From Maylandia zebra (lineage: Eukaryota; Chordata; Actinopteri; Cichliformes; Cichlidae), in the NCBI RefSeq assembly GCF_041146795.1, contig NC_135167.1:8910954-8974953 (forward strand): a DNA stretch of 64,000 nt, written 5' to 3'. How positions within the stretch are numbered: position 1 is the first letter of the stretch; every line of letters starts with the position of its first letter. The notes beneath the pieces were generated by a model, which ran no database searches, was not told where the DNA came from, and saw only the letters and a program-made list of their open reading frames with translations. Shown here piece by piece: positions 40,701-50,764 of the stretch. A program made the position numbers and the translations under genes.

Positions 40701-43700
40701 TTTCCAATTATTTGGAATGACAACTATGAATAACTTGGACAAGCGTCTTTTGATGCAGTAATACTTCACAGATAGGAATGTTACTGTATGAGTGAAGCCA
40801 ACTTCCTGTTATACTAAGACTACATGCATCAGCATGAAATGTGTAGGTGAGTGTAAGAAAGTCTCAACATTCTCCTTTCTACTGACTTTTTTGTGACTCA
40901 GCTCATATTACAGCGTGATGTACATGGTGCCTGTGCATTGATTTCTGCACTGCGTGACTTACTGTGAATCTGCCTGAACATCGATAACCCAAATCGCTGC
41001 TTCTCTGCATTGTACTCCTGAAAATGTGGTGGTGGTTGTGTGTAAGTTTAGTGAAACAACACAATTTTTTGACGGATTAAAAGACTCGTGTATACCCTCC
41101 ACTTCCAATTCTCACATCACCACGTGTGCCTATTTTTACACACATTATCCAGCTTCTTGATAACAAGAAAATGTGATTCATAAGTGGTTTTAGGCTGTTT
41201 GTTTGTTTTTTAAATAACCCTCCGGCTCCTTCCTTCGTTGTTATTTTTATTGGTTTCCCACAGAAGTGATCTATAGCTGAGAAATTACTAACATGACTTT
41301 TTGGCTTCAACTCTCTACCCAACGGCTAAACTGAAAACCTATGATTTATTCATGCAGCTACGTTGATTTACCTCTATTGCTTTAATCCCGCTAGCTGCAA
41401 CTATACTGCAGTTACTGTGTGTGAGTAGCACTGTCAAGATTTCATACACTGACATGTAAATGTCAACCATAAATGTGTTTTGGTGAACACACGCGAAAAA
41501 TGCGAAAGGGTCTCATGAGTGAGGATGTGGTTATTCCTTTACAGAGCAGCTGGGAAAATCTCTGAAGTGCTCTTTATTAGTCATTTAAAACAGGGAGCTG
41601 AACATCTCATGTGCCCATTTCACAACATATCCATTTGGCACTCGCAGGATGCAGTAAAACTAAGCAGTAATGTTTGATTTTAGAATAAGCTGTAAATAAA
41701 GATGGCCGTAGATACCATTATGTCACCCACTGGTTCATGAAGGTCGAATGTGAAGCCTCAAACTGAACATTTGTCATCACCATCTTGATGTTTTGAAACC
41801 AGGCGTGATAAGTAAGAGGCAGGGGACACATAGGCCCATATCTCATCAGCTAGTGATTTGTCAAAAATAGTGTAAACTATGCTATGTTTCATCATCCTTT
41901 TTGCCTATAAAAAAGACCACATTTTGCAAAATGAATATGTTTTGTATCCAACAAGAAGTGAAACTACAAACTGAGGCCATAAACTAGTGAGGAAGTAAGC
42001 GAAAGAGCAATTTTCATAAAGACTTCCCATAGATCACAGGAGTCGCCCCCTGCTGGTCGATTTAAGGCGCTTCTGTGCTGGCTTCAATTTCAGCTACATC
42101 CATCTTTTATATACACTACAAGAACTGTGGATGGCAGTGGTGTAGTAAGCACACAGTGCAATGATTAGACTGACAGTGAAATAAGTGAGTGCATTTGAAT
42201 TACAACTTATTCTGAAAAAGAAAAAACACTAAACTCTAGTGTGGAAGATCACATAGAAGAAAATCTCTCCAACCATTCTGATCTAATATAATTAAAAGAC
42301 ATTAAAATGGTAAATTAGAGAGTATTTTATAAACACTCTGGTCCTTCACCTCTCTACCATCACTAAAGACAACAGCGGACGTGCTGTGAGTTGTAAGAAG
42401 GCCTGCACAGCCTGATTCATGAAACTTTAACCACTGCTCAGTGTGAAGTCAGTTGGACTTCTTAAGGCACAATATCAAACCAATCTCTGTAGATATGAGT
42501 CGGTTACATGAAGATTTTCAGTCAAACAAATGGAGGCTCAAACCTGTAGCACAAGCAGAGGGATTTTTTAGTTTGTGTCGCCCGTTGCATCACTTCCGAT
42601 GCTTTAAAATCTCTGCACGTCTGCAATGGAGAGATTCCATTACTGCACATAGAGTAGGTTTACAGTCCTGGGCATTATAGCAAATCCTGATTTACACCTA
42701 CTCTAAAAAAAAGACAATATAACAAAAGACAGATGCAGGAGAGGGGATGAAGAGAAAGCTGTGATTCACAGCACTGTAAACAAGCACATGTAGTCTGGTG
42801 CACACTGGGAATGAATAACACAGTTAACTTCCCACCATGTGTGGAGGGGGACATGTTAAACTCCTCAAGAGCGACTGCCCTGGTGAACTGTGAATGCTCC
42901 TGTAGCTTTTCACACTTCAGCGGACAATCTAGGCTTAAAACTTAAAGTGAGACTTTTAAAAAAATCTATACCTCTAATCTCGTCAGCTGCAGTGTGCATT
43001 CCCAGTACAGGCGTAGGGTCCAGTACAGCATACACACAGTGTGCTGTTGTCCACAAGTCAGCATGTGTGTGTCAGGCATGGGCATGACTACTGCCATTAT
43101 AATTCTAGGCAGGTGATCAGACTTGACCCCCACCAACTATGTCTGGCCCGCCAGCCAAGATCGTGTGCCAAGTGTCTGGTGTTGCCCAACTCCCCACTGG
43201 CTGGTTAATGAAGGGCTTCGCGGGGGAGGCAGGGTGGGGAGGCAGTGGTTTAAGGTGGTGGTGGTAGAGAGGGAGGGACAGCAAAGCAAAAGGGTGGGGT
43301 GGGCCTCACTCACTTTGCTGCTTCAATTGCAAGCTTGTATCGGGCCAGCTGTTGATTCACAGCTCCTCTGCCACTATAACAAACAGAGGCCACACAAGAG
43401 CCAGCCGGCAGTGCAAAGTGGGCAGAGTGGGACACTGGCAAGCAGTGCTGGGCCCCCCGAAAAGAAGGCCCAGCGATCAATTTCTCCACTGTCGCTACGG
43501 AAACAGAGCTGTCTCTATTGGACCCGATGTGAGGAGCGTCTGACTGCATTCTTCTCTCTCCCTCCCTTTCCTTTCTTTCCCCATCTCTATCTATTTCCAC
43601 CCTCTTGTTTCTTTATCTCTCTTGCTCCCCTCACTGCTGTCTTCCTCGTTTCACCCTCCTGTCTTCCATCCTCCTTCTTTAACCTGTTTCTCTGGAACAA

Positions 43701-46539
43701 ATCAACAGCTGTCTCAGACTCACTCTGAGCAAGTGCACCAGCTATAAAACAAACTACTGCTCTTCGTCTGCAGCCATTTGTCTGGCTATTAATTCAAAAG
43801 GTAGACAGAAACTTCCTCAGCTGGCTTTCTGTGGCTGTGTTGCTGCTGGTCAACCAAACTGTTTTAGTATCAAGATTTTGCAGCATAAAGTAACCACCAC
43901 GTGTTCAATTTTCAACATAGGGCATCTTAAGGAGTCTAAACGGCAAGGGGAGGGCCTTTCTTTAAATCGCAACGCTCACAGTGACCGCAATCTCTAACAA
44001 ACTCGGACCACACTGCTCTGAATGACCTGGCAGAACAGAAGGTTCCATTCAGCAACGTGCCGCGCTCTGCAAATGTTAGCTCTGCCAAGACAGAAATTAG
44101 TATTGCCCTGCAAAACCCACTCTTATCTGCCAGAGAGGGAGCTGTTAGTGGTGATATAGCTTTAGCAGGTTGCAAACAGACCTTGAAGAGATGGCAAACC
44201 TATAAATAAACCTGCCCGCACAGAAAAATACTCTTTTAATAGTTGCCTTGAATTGTAGATTCAGTGGGCAGATGTCTGCCCTTTTAACACAGATAGTGAG
44301 ATTTCGTGGTAGTAATACCACAACATATTTGGCATTGTTATCATGCCTTGCCCTTGGTCAAAATTGGGCTGTTTGTATGAGCTGCTGTGACCACATTTTA
44401 CAACCATTAGACAGGAAAAGTTCATGAAACAAGGCAGAATCTCAATCAAATGTTAAATGAAAAAATTATCTTGATTGCCTATAAGTTAATGCAAGACCTT
44501 TATTGCTTAATATGTGCAAAAAACTAGAAAAAGGTTTTGTGAAAGCCACAGAGTCAAACCCTTATGCCCATTCACCACCAAAATATAATAGTGATACAGG
44601 AAGGATTGCAAACTGGGAAAACATATAGTATTAGGTCACATTGTAGTTATGCTATGCCATGCAAGTTTAGTGCCTTGGTGTTCAGTGCCTTATAAGATTA
44701 ATACTCTATATTTAAGAGTAAGTGAAATATTTAAATGGCATTAATTTTGCAATCATAAAATGTTTTAGGAAATATCATTGCAAACCTATGTGCAGGCATC
44801 ATCACTGTGCCCTTAACAAGCACAAATTTTTAGTGCAACTTGCAACAAATCCCAGCTGTGGAGACACTGACACGGGTGTTTTATGCAGGAAAATGATGTA
44901 TAGTCTGTGTTTCGTATTTGTTTAAAATTTGTACTTCTGTGTGTAATAAACTGATTCTGCAACACAGACTTATGTTCCCAGTGATTTTGTGTTTGCGGCC
45001 ATCGCTAATAGTATTTTTGTGTGTTTCAAAAACAAACCTACCAAAGTATTCCTTTTTCATGTGCATCTCTAACTCCTTCTCCAGCTCCAAGGTGAGCGCC
45101 TCCAGCCTTTTCTCCGCCTGGCTTGGTCCACTCTCTCGACTGGGGGTCACCTGGTAAGGTAGTTTAAACCTCTGGCCCGAGGAAGCCGTTTTTGAAGGCA
45201 TCACATAACTATAAGAGGAAGGCGACCCTGAGGGTATATCCGCGGTCCCTCCCGTCTGCCCCGACTGCTGCTGGGGTTCAGGTACTGCCGAAAGCCCCTG
45301 GAGATGGATGCGATTCTGAACTCCGTTGGAGTCTCCAAACTCCTGCAGCAGCGTATCTTCGTGTAAACTGGTTCCCAGCATGGATGACCTAGGGGAAGGA
45401 AGCTGCAGATCCGGATAGGTGCTCATAGACCCCCTGGAGCTGCGGGAACTTCTGGAGCTGTGACTGGAGATGCTCGACCGGGGGCTGACCACGCAGTTTG
45501 CGCTTGTCCCCGGTCTTGCGCTCCCGTCCTGGCTGCAGATGCTGGAGCGAGGACTCGCCAGCGGCGCTGAGTGCAAGACTCCCTCCAGATCTTGGTTGAC
45601 CACGGGCCCGTACCGAGAGTCAGAGTAACTGGATCTCGGGCTGGTAGTGAAGGAATATTGGCTCGCAGTGCTCGACCTGGGGCTGGTGTGCCTCTGGTCG
45701 TAGCCCATGCTGATGCCGCTGGTGCGGTTGCTGTTGGGCTTGCTGCAGCAGTCACAGCTGTTGAGGCTGGCCCGGGGACTTGAGTGTTTACTCGTGTCGC
45801 TGGCGGTGCTTGCATAGCTGGATCGGGGACTGAGGACACTGTTTCCTTCGCAGTGAACCAAACTAGATCTAGGGCTCGTGTACCTCTCCTGACCCGGTAC
45901 CACCAGACTGGTACGCGGGCTGCTGATGCTCGACCTCGGGCTGGCATGCTTGCTTTGCTCTTGAGAAGACAGAGAAGATGCCAGGCTGGAGCGAGGACTG
46001 GTGGCGTTATATCTCCCGTCGTGGCTGCTGGCGATGCAGACACTGTTGCACCTGTTGCCGGACACAGCCACCGGTTTATTGAGCGGCACGCCGTCAAAGG
46101 TGGAGCCGGTGCTGTACCTGTGGCCCTGCACCTCCAGAGAGTACCTCCTGTGTCTCTCGGAAGTGCCTGTATAACAAGGCAAAGCTACTTCGGATTTGGT
46201 GCAACAACCATCCTCGTTATAAACCGCGTCCCTCTGAGGGGCGCAAAAATCCACAGGAACCGTCCGGTTGCAATTCACCGGGCGCACTGGAGCCGCGTTG
46301 TACACTTTATTCCCGGACGAGAAATTCTCCACTGTGTGATGCTGCTGGTGAAGCACAGAGGTCCCATTCATCGGCTTGGCTTTATGCTCAACCAGTGCCG
46401 GAGCCGAAAAGTCTAAATCGGGGTTAATCACCAAGTCTCTCCTCGCATCGTACATCCCGTCCTGGTACGCATCATACAAAGAAAGGTCCTCCATCAGTTT
46501 GGTGGCCCGGAGTCCCAAATCTTCCTGGTAATGCTCCAT
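13416..46539 (-). CDS. wtip: Wtip, LIM-domain scaffold protein of the Ajuba/Zyxin family (whole gene, 8 coding exons)
   Basis: Coding exons on the minus strand: 46539-45042, 36358-36257, 20274-20207, 18406-18344, 17828-17698, 17066-17015, 16154-16086 and 13568-13416. All junctions are AG/GT and phases match, giving 711 residues. Residues 1-499 form a serine-rich, low-complexity region. Three tandem LIM zinc domains follow, starting at CVKC (502), CFVC (567) and CASC (627). The C-terminus is HVTEL, a PDZ ligand also present in mammalian WTIP, and this plus the [20 protein letters not shown] first LIM separates it from LIMD1 and AJUBA. The start [14 protein letters not shown] resembles LIMD1/WTIP openings. 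Family roles: a cytoplasmic/junctional scaffold that restrains LATS kinases (Hippo pathway), binds WT1 and Snail proteins, and supports mRNA silencing. Upstream in the same orientation lies sdr42e1. Confidence 0.97.
13569..16085 (-). other. wtip: wtip intron 7
   Basis: About 2.5 kb. Contains a LINE fragment at 14130-14340 and a GT run near 15877-15891; otherwise nothing recognised. Confidence 0.8.
14130..14340 (-). mobile_element. LINE C-terminal coding fragment
   Basis: The minus-strand translation includes [17 protein letters not shown], matching the conserved [LR]RWxGHVxRRD motif downstream of the reverse-transcriptase domain in RTE/L2-like LINEs. Short and decayed. Confidence 0.6.
16086..16154 (-). 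CDS. wtip: wtip exon 7: middle of LIM3
   Basis: Acceptor CCACAG, donor GTGAGT. Twenty-three codons, [20 protein letters not shown] then HCE. Confidence 0.96.
16155..17014 (-). other. wtip: wtip intron 6, nothing recognised
   Basis: 860 bp between exons 7 and 6, without a nameable element. Confidence 0.75.
17015..17066 (-). CDS. wtip: wtip exon 6: start of LIM3
   Basis: Acceptor TTACAG, donor GTAACG. Encodes [18 protein letters not shown], with the Thr codon split across the junction. Confidence 0.95.
17149..17555. mobile_element. wtip: Non-autonomous DNA transposon in wtip intron 5
   Basis: The right terminus (CAACTTTTTTGGAATTGTGG, then TTGTA) and a decayed left terminus (ACCCAATTTTTGGATG) are inverted copies. 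Internal blocks (ACAGAATGCAATACAAATCT and GGCAGCAACACATCTC) match a very common fish miniature element whose ends read CAACCCCAATTCCAAAAAAG. Superfamily not assigned with confidence. Confidence 0.65.
17698..17828 (-). CDS. wtip: wtip exon 5: rest of LIM2
   Basis: Acceptor GTTTAG, donor GTAAGA. Encodes [20 protein letters not shown] and then [20 protein letters not shown] and DYH. Human WTIP has NECLDG where this protein has KEGLDG, a change outside the zinc ligands. Confidence 0.96.
17829..18343 (-). other. wtip: wtip intron 4, nothing recognised
   Basis: 515 bp, AT-rich, no repeat recognised. Confidence 0.75.
18344..18406 (-). CDS. wtip: wtip exon 4: start of LIM2
   Basis: Acceptor CCACAG, donor GTAAGA. 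Twenty-one codons, [20 protein letters not shown] plus M, phase 0 at both ends. Confidence 0.96.
18407..20206 (-). other. wtip: wtip intron 3, with a possible conserved non-coding block
   Basis: 1.8 kb. The part at about 19250-20120 is less AT-rich and less repetitive than the flanks and has several TAATTG/CAATTA homeodomain-type cores (for example near 19947, 19981 and 20036). This fits an intronic enhancer but is unproven. Confidence 0.4.
20207..20274 (-). CDS. wtip: wtip exon 3: second half of LIM1
   Basis: Acceptor TTTCAG, donor GTAAGT. Encodes [20 protein letters not shown] followed by FL, with the terminal zinc ligands of LIM1. Too short to stand out as an ORF; found by splice-frame matching. 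Confidence 0.96.
25669..25728. repeat. (CA)30 microsatellite
   Basis: Sixty bases of uninterrupted CA repeat in wtip intron 2; likely polymorphic. Confidence 0.95.
26010..26728. mobile_element. piggyBac-like miniature element nested in hAT element
   Basis: Bounded by TTAA on both sides (26006-26009 and 26729-26732), the target of piggyBac transposases. The termini CCCTTTAAGACC and GGCTTTAAAGGG are imperfect inverted repeats. There is no long transposase frame. It sits inside the hAT element and so is younger than it. Confidence 0.75.
26883..26970 (-). mobile_element. Truncated hAT end, same family as 35271-35564
   Basis: CAGCGGTCTCCAACC followed by TTGCGCCACGG and GTGTCGCGGATAAAT matches the reversed right end of the element at 35271-35564. 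The other terminus is missing. Confidence 0.75.
34880..34975. mobile_element. hAT-like fragment
   Basis: The GCGGGCCAGATTTGAG block and TTTGACAGCCCTATTCTAG end resemble one terminus of a fish hAT family (typical end TTTGACACCCCT). The other terminus is not seen. Confidence 0.45.
35271..35564. mobile_element. Complete hAT miniature element (294 bp)
   Basis: The termini CAGCGGTCCCCAACC and (reverse complement of the right end) CAGCGGTCTCCAACC differ at one base. An exact 8-bp target duplication, ACCTAGAT, is at 35263-35270 and 35565-35572. No coding capacity. It lies in wtip intron 2, about 0.7 kb from exon 2. Confidence 0.92.
36257..36358 (-). CDS. wtip: wtip exon 2: first half of LIM1
   Basis: Acceptor TCTAACAG, donor GTAAGT. 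Encodes [20 protein letters not shown] and the following [14 protein letters not shown], including zinc ligands of LIM1. Phase 1 at both ends. Confidence 0.97.
36359..45041 (-). other. wtip: wtip intron 1 (about 8.7 kb)
   Basis: Contains a Tc1 relic at 37457-38378 and a polypyrimidine tract at about 43552-43640. The remainder has no recognised exon. A 201-codon plus-strand frame near 43123-43728 is judged spurious. Confidence 0.75.
37457..38378 (-). mobile_element. Tc1/mariner transposon relic, near full length
   Basis: The left end TACACTTCCTGCCCACTTTA and the decayed right end near GGTCAGTGAGTGTA match the inverted termini of a common fish Tc1 family. The minus strand carries a broken transposase, with a recognisable [15 protein letters not shown] block and then [11 protein letters not shown] (the second catalytic Asp region) within 37582-37788. 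Stops and indels make it non-functional. It is the same family as the relic at 7300-9083. Confidence 0.82.
45042..46539 (-). CDS. wtip: wtip exon 1: start codon and SPRSS-rich N-terminal region
   Basis: Encodes residues 1-499 plus the first base of Gly500. The exon ends at TACTTTG with donor GTAGGT. It contains eleven SPR(S/T/A)S motifs and, mid-way, [15 protein letters not shown], a block shared with Ajuba and WTIP. The segment before the splice ([25 protein letters not shown]) is a short predicted helix that leads into LIM1 in this family. The open frame continues past the donor into intron (to 44881), so a naive ORF call overruns the exon. Confidence 0.96.
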
Positions 46540-47625
46540 GTTGTGCTTCCGAGGAGAGAAACAAGTTCAGAGTGCGCTCCGCTGCGCGAGCCAAACTATA
46601 GAGCACCGCGGAGCACTAATTGCGTTTCACATGGAAATCAAAACAAAACGCCGCCGTACAGCCGTCCCTCACTCACAGAAAACCACTTACATGCCCGCAA
46701 ACCCCGCCGAGAGCCGCATCGTCTTCTTCTGCTTCCCCCGCTTCGCCGAAAACACAAACTCTTTCTCACAGTTTCAGCCGACAGCGATACGTTTGTCAAC
46801 TTCAGTTTTTGTTAAGTTGAAAGGTCTTTACAGTCAACGGCGCGCTGCGCGGAGGAATTTCCCCTTGTTGGTTTTTCCTCTAGATTTCCTTTACGGCCAC
46901 TGTGCAAGAAATCAAAGTAGGTCGGATAATCGTATATGCTGCAAACACCATTTGTGTGCAAGCCTGAGCGCACAAAGAGCGCAAAAATCTCAACAAAACG
47001 CTGTTTAATGCAGGGGACTCGTTCGCGTGAAAGGAATGCGGGGAAGGAGACTGGATGCGCTGCGCCTCTCTGGAATGTGGTTAATGCTGCAGAGAAACAA
47101 TGATTGCGACCAACTCAGCAAGGGGCTGCCGGCTCTGAAGAGAATAGTTTAAGAGAGAAGGGGACGTCTGCATTCATCCCGGGCAGACTAAAATACCACA
47201 CAAAGCACGCCTCACCTGGTCCGACTCCTTTTACACCAGGAATGAGCTGCAGTGATTCAGTATTAATGGAGGGCAGATGCGTTTAAAACTCAATTTTCAA
47301 AGATGTAAAGATGTTCTCAGATATCGTTTTCTACATATAAATAAAGGGTAGGCCTAGATCATGCTTTTAATGATTTATTTTACAATAAGCTGCATAAAAA
47401 CACGATATGAGGATTTCAACTATAGCAAAACAGTTTAAGAATTACGAAAATATGCAATCTCGATTAACCTTGGAAAAAACATGTTATTACTCTCTGCAAT
47501 AGAAAATAGTCGCTAAGATCTTTAACATTTCTTTAAATATACAGATATATTTTCTAAATGCACCAATTAAAACATGTCTTCCTGGTGATAAAGGGAGGAG
47601 TTTAAAAATCAAAACCCACAATTCA
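46540..47625 (-). promoter_or_regulatory. wtip: wtip 5' UTR and CpG-containing promoter region (inferred)
   Basis: Upstream of the wtip ATG, about 46540-47070 is rich in CG dinucleotides relative to the rest of the window, as in vertebrate CpG-island promoters. No TATA box at a convincing distance and no transcript start can be fixed from sequence. From about 47290 upward it becomes AT-rich and runs into the sdr42e1 3' end. Confidence 0.5.
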
Positions 47626-47642
47626 AATTTCACAGGTCAGGT

Positions 47643-47648
47643 TTTATT
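47643..47648 (-). terminator. sdr42e1: sdr42e1 polyadenylation signal
   Basis: AATAAA on the minus strand, about 295 bases past the stop codon. It gives a short 3' UTR and leaves about 1.1 kb before the wtip start codon. Confidence 0.6.
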
Positions 47649-47941
47649 AATTTTTGCACAAAAATATATTTAAAAATGTATTTCTCCAGTAATCATAGAT
47701 GTTTGCCCTTACAAGTTAAAAAAGAGGTAGCATGTAAAAAATTAAACTAACTTATGTTACTGCTTTAAACTGCTCTCATAGACTTGGTCCTTAGATGGCT
47801 GGACTTGTTTTAATGACTTTAAAAGGAAAGGTGCACATGGATGATAACATATTAAAATATGCAAACTGTCTTTTGATGAATCAGTCTTCACACAGTATGG
47901 ATGATGTTTTGGGCAAAGTCAAAAGGCAAGACTACTTTACA

Positions 47942-49354
47942 TTAACTGCCGACGACTGGCAGAAAAGACAGAGACACAGCCACCAAGGCAGAAACAAACA
48001 GGACGTTGAGCAGCAGTCGACTGAGGAAGGAGCGGTGACATTTCTTCCCGTGGCCTCTGCTTCTGAACCACTGCACGACCTCATCCAGGTTGTACTCCCT
48101 GGGCTCGTAACCGAGCTCCGCCTTTGCCTTTGCCATGCTGAAGTAATGCGTCACGCCAGTTTTATACACCTCTGTACGTGTCAGCAGCGGCTGGAAGTTA
48201 TAGAAGGGGCCGATGAGGCAGTGAATCATTTCTGTGAGGAAGGCAAAAAAGTAAATGAAAGAGATAGGAAGGCGCAGTGTTGGGAAACGATAGCCTAGGC
48301 CTTCTACGAGAGGTCTGAAGAATTCAAAATTGTTGACAGGCCTTCCATCTGAGATGAAGTAGGCCTGGCCAGCGGCACGGTGCTGCTTCTCTGGGGTCAG
48401 AGCCTCAGCAGCTAGCACATGTGCTGACACCAGGTTGTCAACATGGACAAACTCCACCAGGCTGCTGGGTTTACCATAAACAAACCTGAAGATCCCCTTC
48501 TCTATATAGTCAACTATCCTGGGCAGATGCCTCTGCTCTCCTGGCCCATAGATACCTGCCGGACGCAGTGCGCAGGTGCTCAGCAGGCCCGAGCGGCCCT
48601 TCAGCACTGTGCCATTAGCTTTCAGAACTGCCATGTCAGCCAGGGACTTGGTTCTGGAGTAGTGGTCCGGGTGAAGATGGAGAGGTAGATAAGGCAGGCT
48701 TTCATCTCCGTTCTCTATTACCTGACCCCCGAACACCACATTGAAGGTGCTGGTGTAAATCAGCCTGGACACTCCGTGTTCTACACAGGCCTTCAAGATG
48801 TTCTGTGTGCCTTGTACGTTCACTGCCTCAATCAGCTGGCGATTTAGCTGCTCCCTGCCAGACATGCCATAGGAGGCAATGTGGAATACACAATCCACCC
48901 CTGTGACAGCCTTCTCCACGTCTGGATATTCACGTATATCACCCTGCACAAACACAACATCCTCTGGCAGTTCTTGACTTGGGGGGATGATGTCAAACAG
49001 GATGACTTTGGCTCCTTTTTTATCCAGAGACAGAGCGAGCCTTCAGGGGGGAAAAAGCAGTCCTCCATTTTAACAAAATAACAGGCACAGTAAACCAAGG
49101 ACAAAAGTACAATAGATGCACATATTTCTACCTTCAATCCTACCACAGTTCATGTCAAGAAAGTTTATCTTAATAAGATAACTGGTGTGATAACGCCACC
49201 TTGTGGTGCTTACCCCATGCTGCAGCGTTTGCCTGCATTTAAATATTTTATAATGTGTAGTAATAACACAAAAAAGGCAAAATTGTTCTTACCGATTACC
49301 GAAGTAGCCAGATCCACCAGTTATTAAAAACGTCTCTTTGCTAGCATTTCCCAT
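47942..49354 (-). CDS. sdr42e1: Sdr42e1, short-chain dehydrogenase/reductase family 42E (3-beta-HSD-like), 2 coding exons
   Basis: Coding exons 49354-49293 and 49040-47942 on the minus strand, joined across a GTAAGA donor and a TGAAG acceptor within an Arg codon, give 386 residues. The human protein is of similar size (about 393). A Rossmann nucleotide-binding motif GGSGYFG lies at residues 13-19, the catalytic YSRTK at 148-152 and an upstream YTSTF supplying the catalytic Ser. CALRPAGIYGPGEQRHLPRI is a strongly conserved 42E block. Residues about 360-382 are hydrophobic, a likely C-terminal membrane anchor. The family is extended SDR, related to 3-beta-hydroxysteroid dehydrogenase; substrate uncertain, with steroid/sterol metabolism suggested. 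The start MGNASKETFLITGG is in exon 1, so the apparent long frame beginning near 48955 is not the true start. It lies head to head with nat1. Confidence 0.97.
49041..49292 (-). other. sdr42e1: sdr42e1 intron, with a segment duplicated upstream of nat3
   Basis: 252 bp. The part 49180-49265 (GATAACGCCACCTTGTGG, then a GCTGCAGCGTTT-like run and TAATAACAC) has a diverged collinear copy at about 57085-57165. Confidence 0.7.
49293..49354 (-). CDS. sdr42e1: sdr42e1 coding exon 1
   Basis: ATG to the first two bases of Arg21, including the TGGSGYFG nucleotide-binding loop. The donor is CG|GTAAGA. An acceptor (CCTCACAG) at 49370 indicates a further, unidentified non-coding 5' exon upstream. Confidence 0.93.
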
Positions 49355-49369
49355 TCCAAGTGGATGAAT

Positions 49370-50690
49370 CTGTGAGGAAAATTAAGAAAACAATATTATT
49401 AATGTTTGTTTTTTTAAATACACATAAATCAGCCTGATGCATTTAAAGAATAAAAGTATTAATAACTAAAATAAAATCGTAATTAAACAGCTTCCGGTTA
49501 CCTAAAGTCAATCACAGCTTGCACATTCAATGACGCGTTCCACCTGAGCTATTAAATCTTTCATGCTGCTACGTCAGTGTATATTTTTGTTTCCCGAGGT
49601 GACTGCAAGTTTAATTCAGTGAATAAAATCTAACTAATCCATACTTGTAGTTGCTTGCATGAGTAGAGTAAAGGTATGTGCGAGGCATGCTTGAAACTAT
49701 GCACATGCCCTGTGCGCCAAACTGTTAAAAGCTCACATATTCAACGGACACACCAACCTGAGCACGAGGCAGACAAAAACGAGACAAATAAGTGTCCAAT
49801 ATGACTCATTCAAAACTCCACTGTAATCCTGGAAACCTCCAAAACAGCGACAGATAGCACCACCAGTGTACCTCCTCACCAGTGACGCTGATTCGTTAAG
49901 CACGGGGACACAGGAAATCCGGCGAAATTAGCTTCATGTAGCAAAGCATTGACAAATTGTAAAATAGTTTTAATGGTAGCTAAACGCAAAATTATACAAC
50001 AGATCCGTAGATATTGTCGAATTTCATGGTTTAGATTTACAGACTGTCATAGCACTCACTTTAATCTGGACTAACGATACACGTCTCATGCTTTTGTTTT
50101 GAAAGCTGTATTTTAGACTACGAAGACTTCCGATATTGACTTTTTTTCACCGATTTTAACCAGAATATTTTTATTAACACGATATAAATTTTGCTGTGTG
50201 TATAAGCTGTGTCAATGGTGTCTGAAGGTGGCTATGGCTGCTTTCAGGATGTTGCTGTTAGAAACTTTCCGCTGTGGCTCCTGGCTTCATGCCTGAAATC
50301 AAAATGATAGTTGCCGTAAAGTGACTCATACTGCTGTGAGGGCCCTAATATTTACAGGAAGGCTTCACAGCAGTCAAATCCCTTAAAAACATAAAAAATA
50401 TTTTCTCTGAGCCACAATTAAAAACAATATAATCATTTCAAGAATAAAAAAGTTTAACCCACCAATTTACAGAGAGTGGAGTTTTCGGTGAGAACTAATA
50501 AAGGAGTGAAATATTGCTCTATATACACTGTACAGACTTTTCCCCCTCGGATTAGTAGAATTTTAATTTAATCTGTAGTTGTGTGAGGGGAAAACGTGAA
50601 TAATCCTTTTAAAAGGTAAAATAAAAAGAGGATTTACGTAAGTCTTTGATTAGTAGTCCCTCTAGCGGTGATACAAACTGAAAATTGACG
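49370..50690. promoter_or_regulatory. Shared sdr42e1/nat1 intergenic region (head-to-head promoter interval)
   Basis: No coding sequence. It must hold the non-coding first exon and promoter of sdr42e1 (minus) and the upstream control region of nat1 (plus). An AP-1-type TGACTCA is at 50322-50328. The block 50270-50330 (GGCTTCATGCCTGAAAT and then AAAGTGACTCA) is also found in altered form at about 57355-57401 upstream of nat3. Confidence 0.55.
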
Positions 50691-50710
50691 ACGACGTCAT
50701 ATTTTACTCT

Positions 50711-50764
50711 CAGTTGCCACCCAGAACAACAACGCAGAGCTGCAGGTTACTTCAAAGTCCAAAG
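50711..50764 (+). other. nat: nat1 non-coding first exon (inferred)
   Basis: A GTAAGC donor follows 50764. The exon (AGAGCTGCAGGTTAC and flanks) resembles nat3 exon 1 at about 58262-58319. The core promoter just upstream has CGACGTCA (50692-50699), one base off a CRE, and no TATA box. The start point is estimated from a CTCAGTTG initiator-like sequence. Confidence 0.55.

Noticed and set aside
43123-43728. 201-codon plus-strand frame in wtip intron 1
   Set aside because: Ends in a polypyrimidine tract giving Phe/Pro/Leu runs; no recognisable domain or conserved motif. Could be a transcribed lncRNA at most.
44881-45041. Extension of the wtip first exon frame beyond the splice donor
   Set aside because: The frame continues past GTAGGT, but the next exon (36358) restores the LIM1 sequence in phase, so this part is intron.
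45423-46097. 224-codon minus-strand frame inside wtip exon 1
   Set aside because: Out-of-frame shadow of the serine/proline-rich wtip coding exon; its Ala/Pro/Arg-rich product is a by-product of GC-rich repeats in another phase.
45784-46416. 210-codon plus-strand frame opposite wtip exon 1
   Set aside because: Antisense shadow of a long GC-rich exon; no domain, no splice context, composition mirrors the SPRSS codons.
47942-48955. sdr42e1 beginning at the apparent start near 48955
   Set aside because: That codon is a GTG inside the Rossmann fold; exon 1 at 49354-49293 supplies the ATG and the GGSGYFG loop in matching phase.
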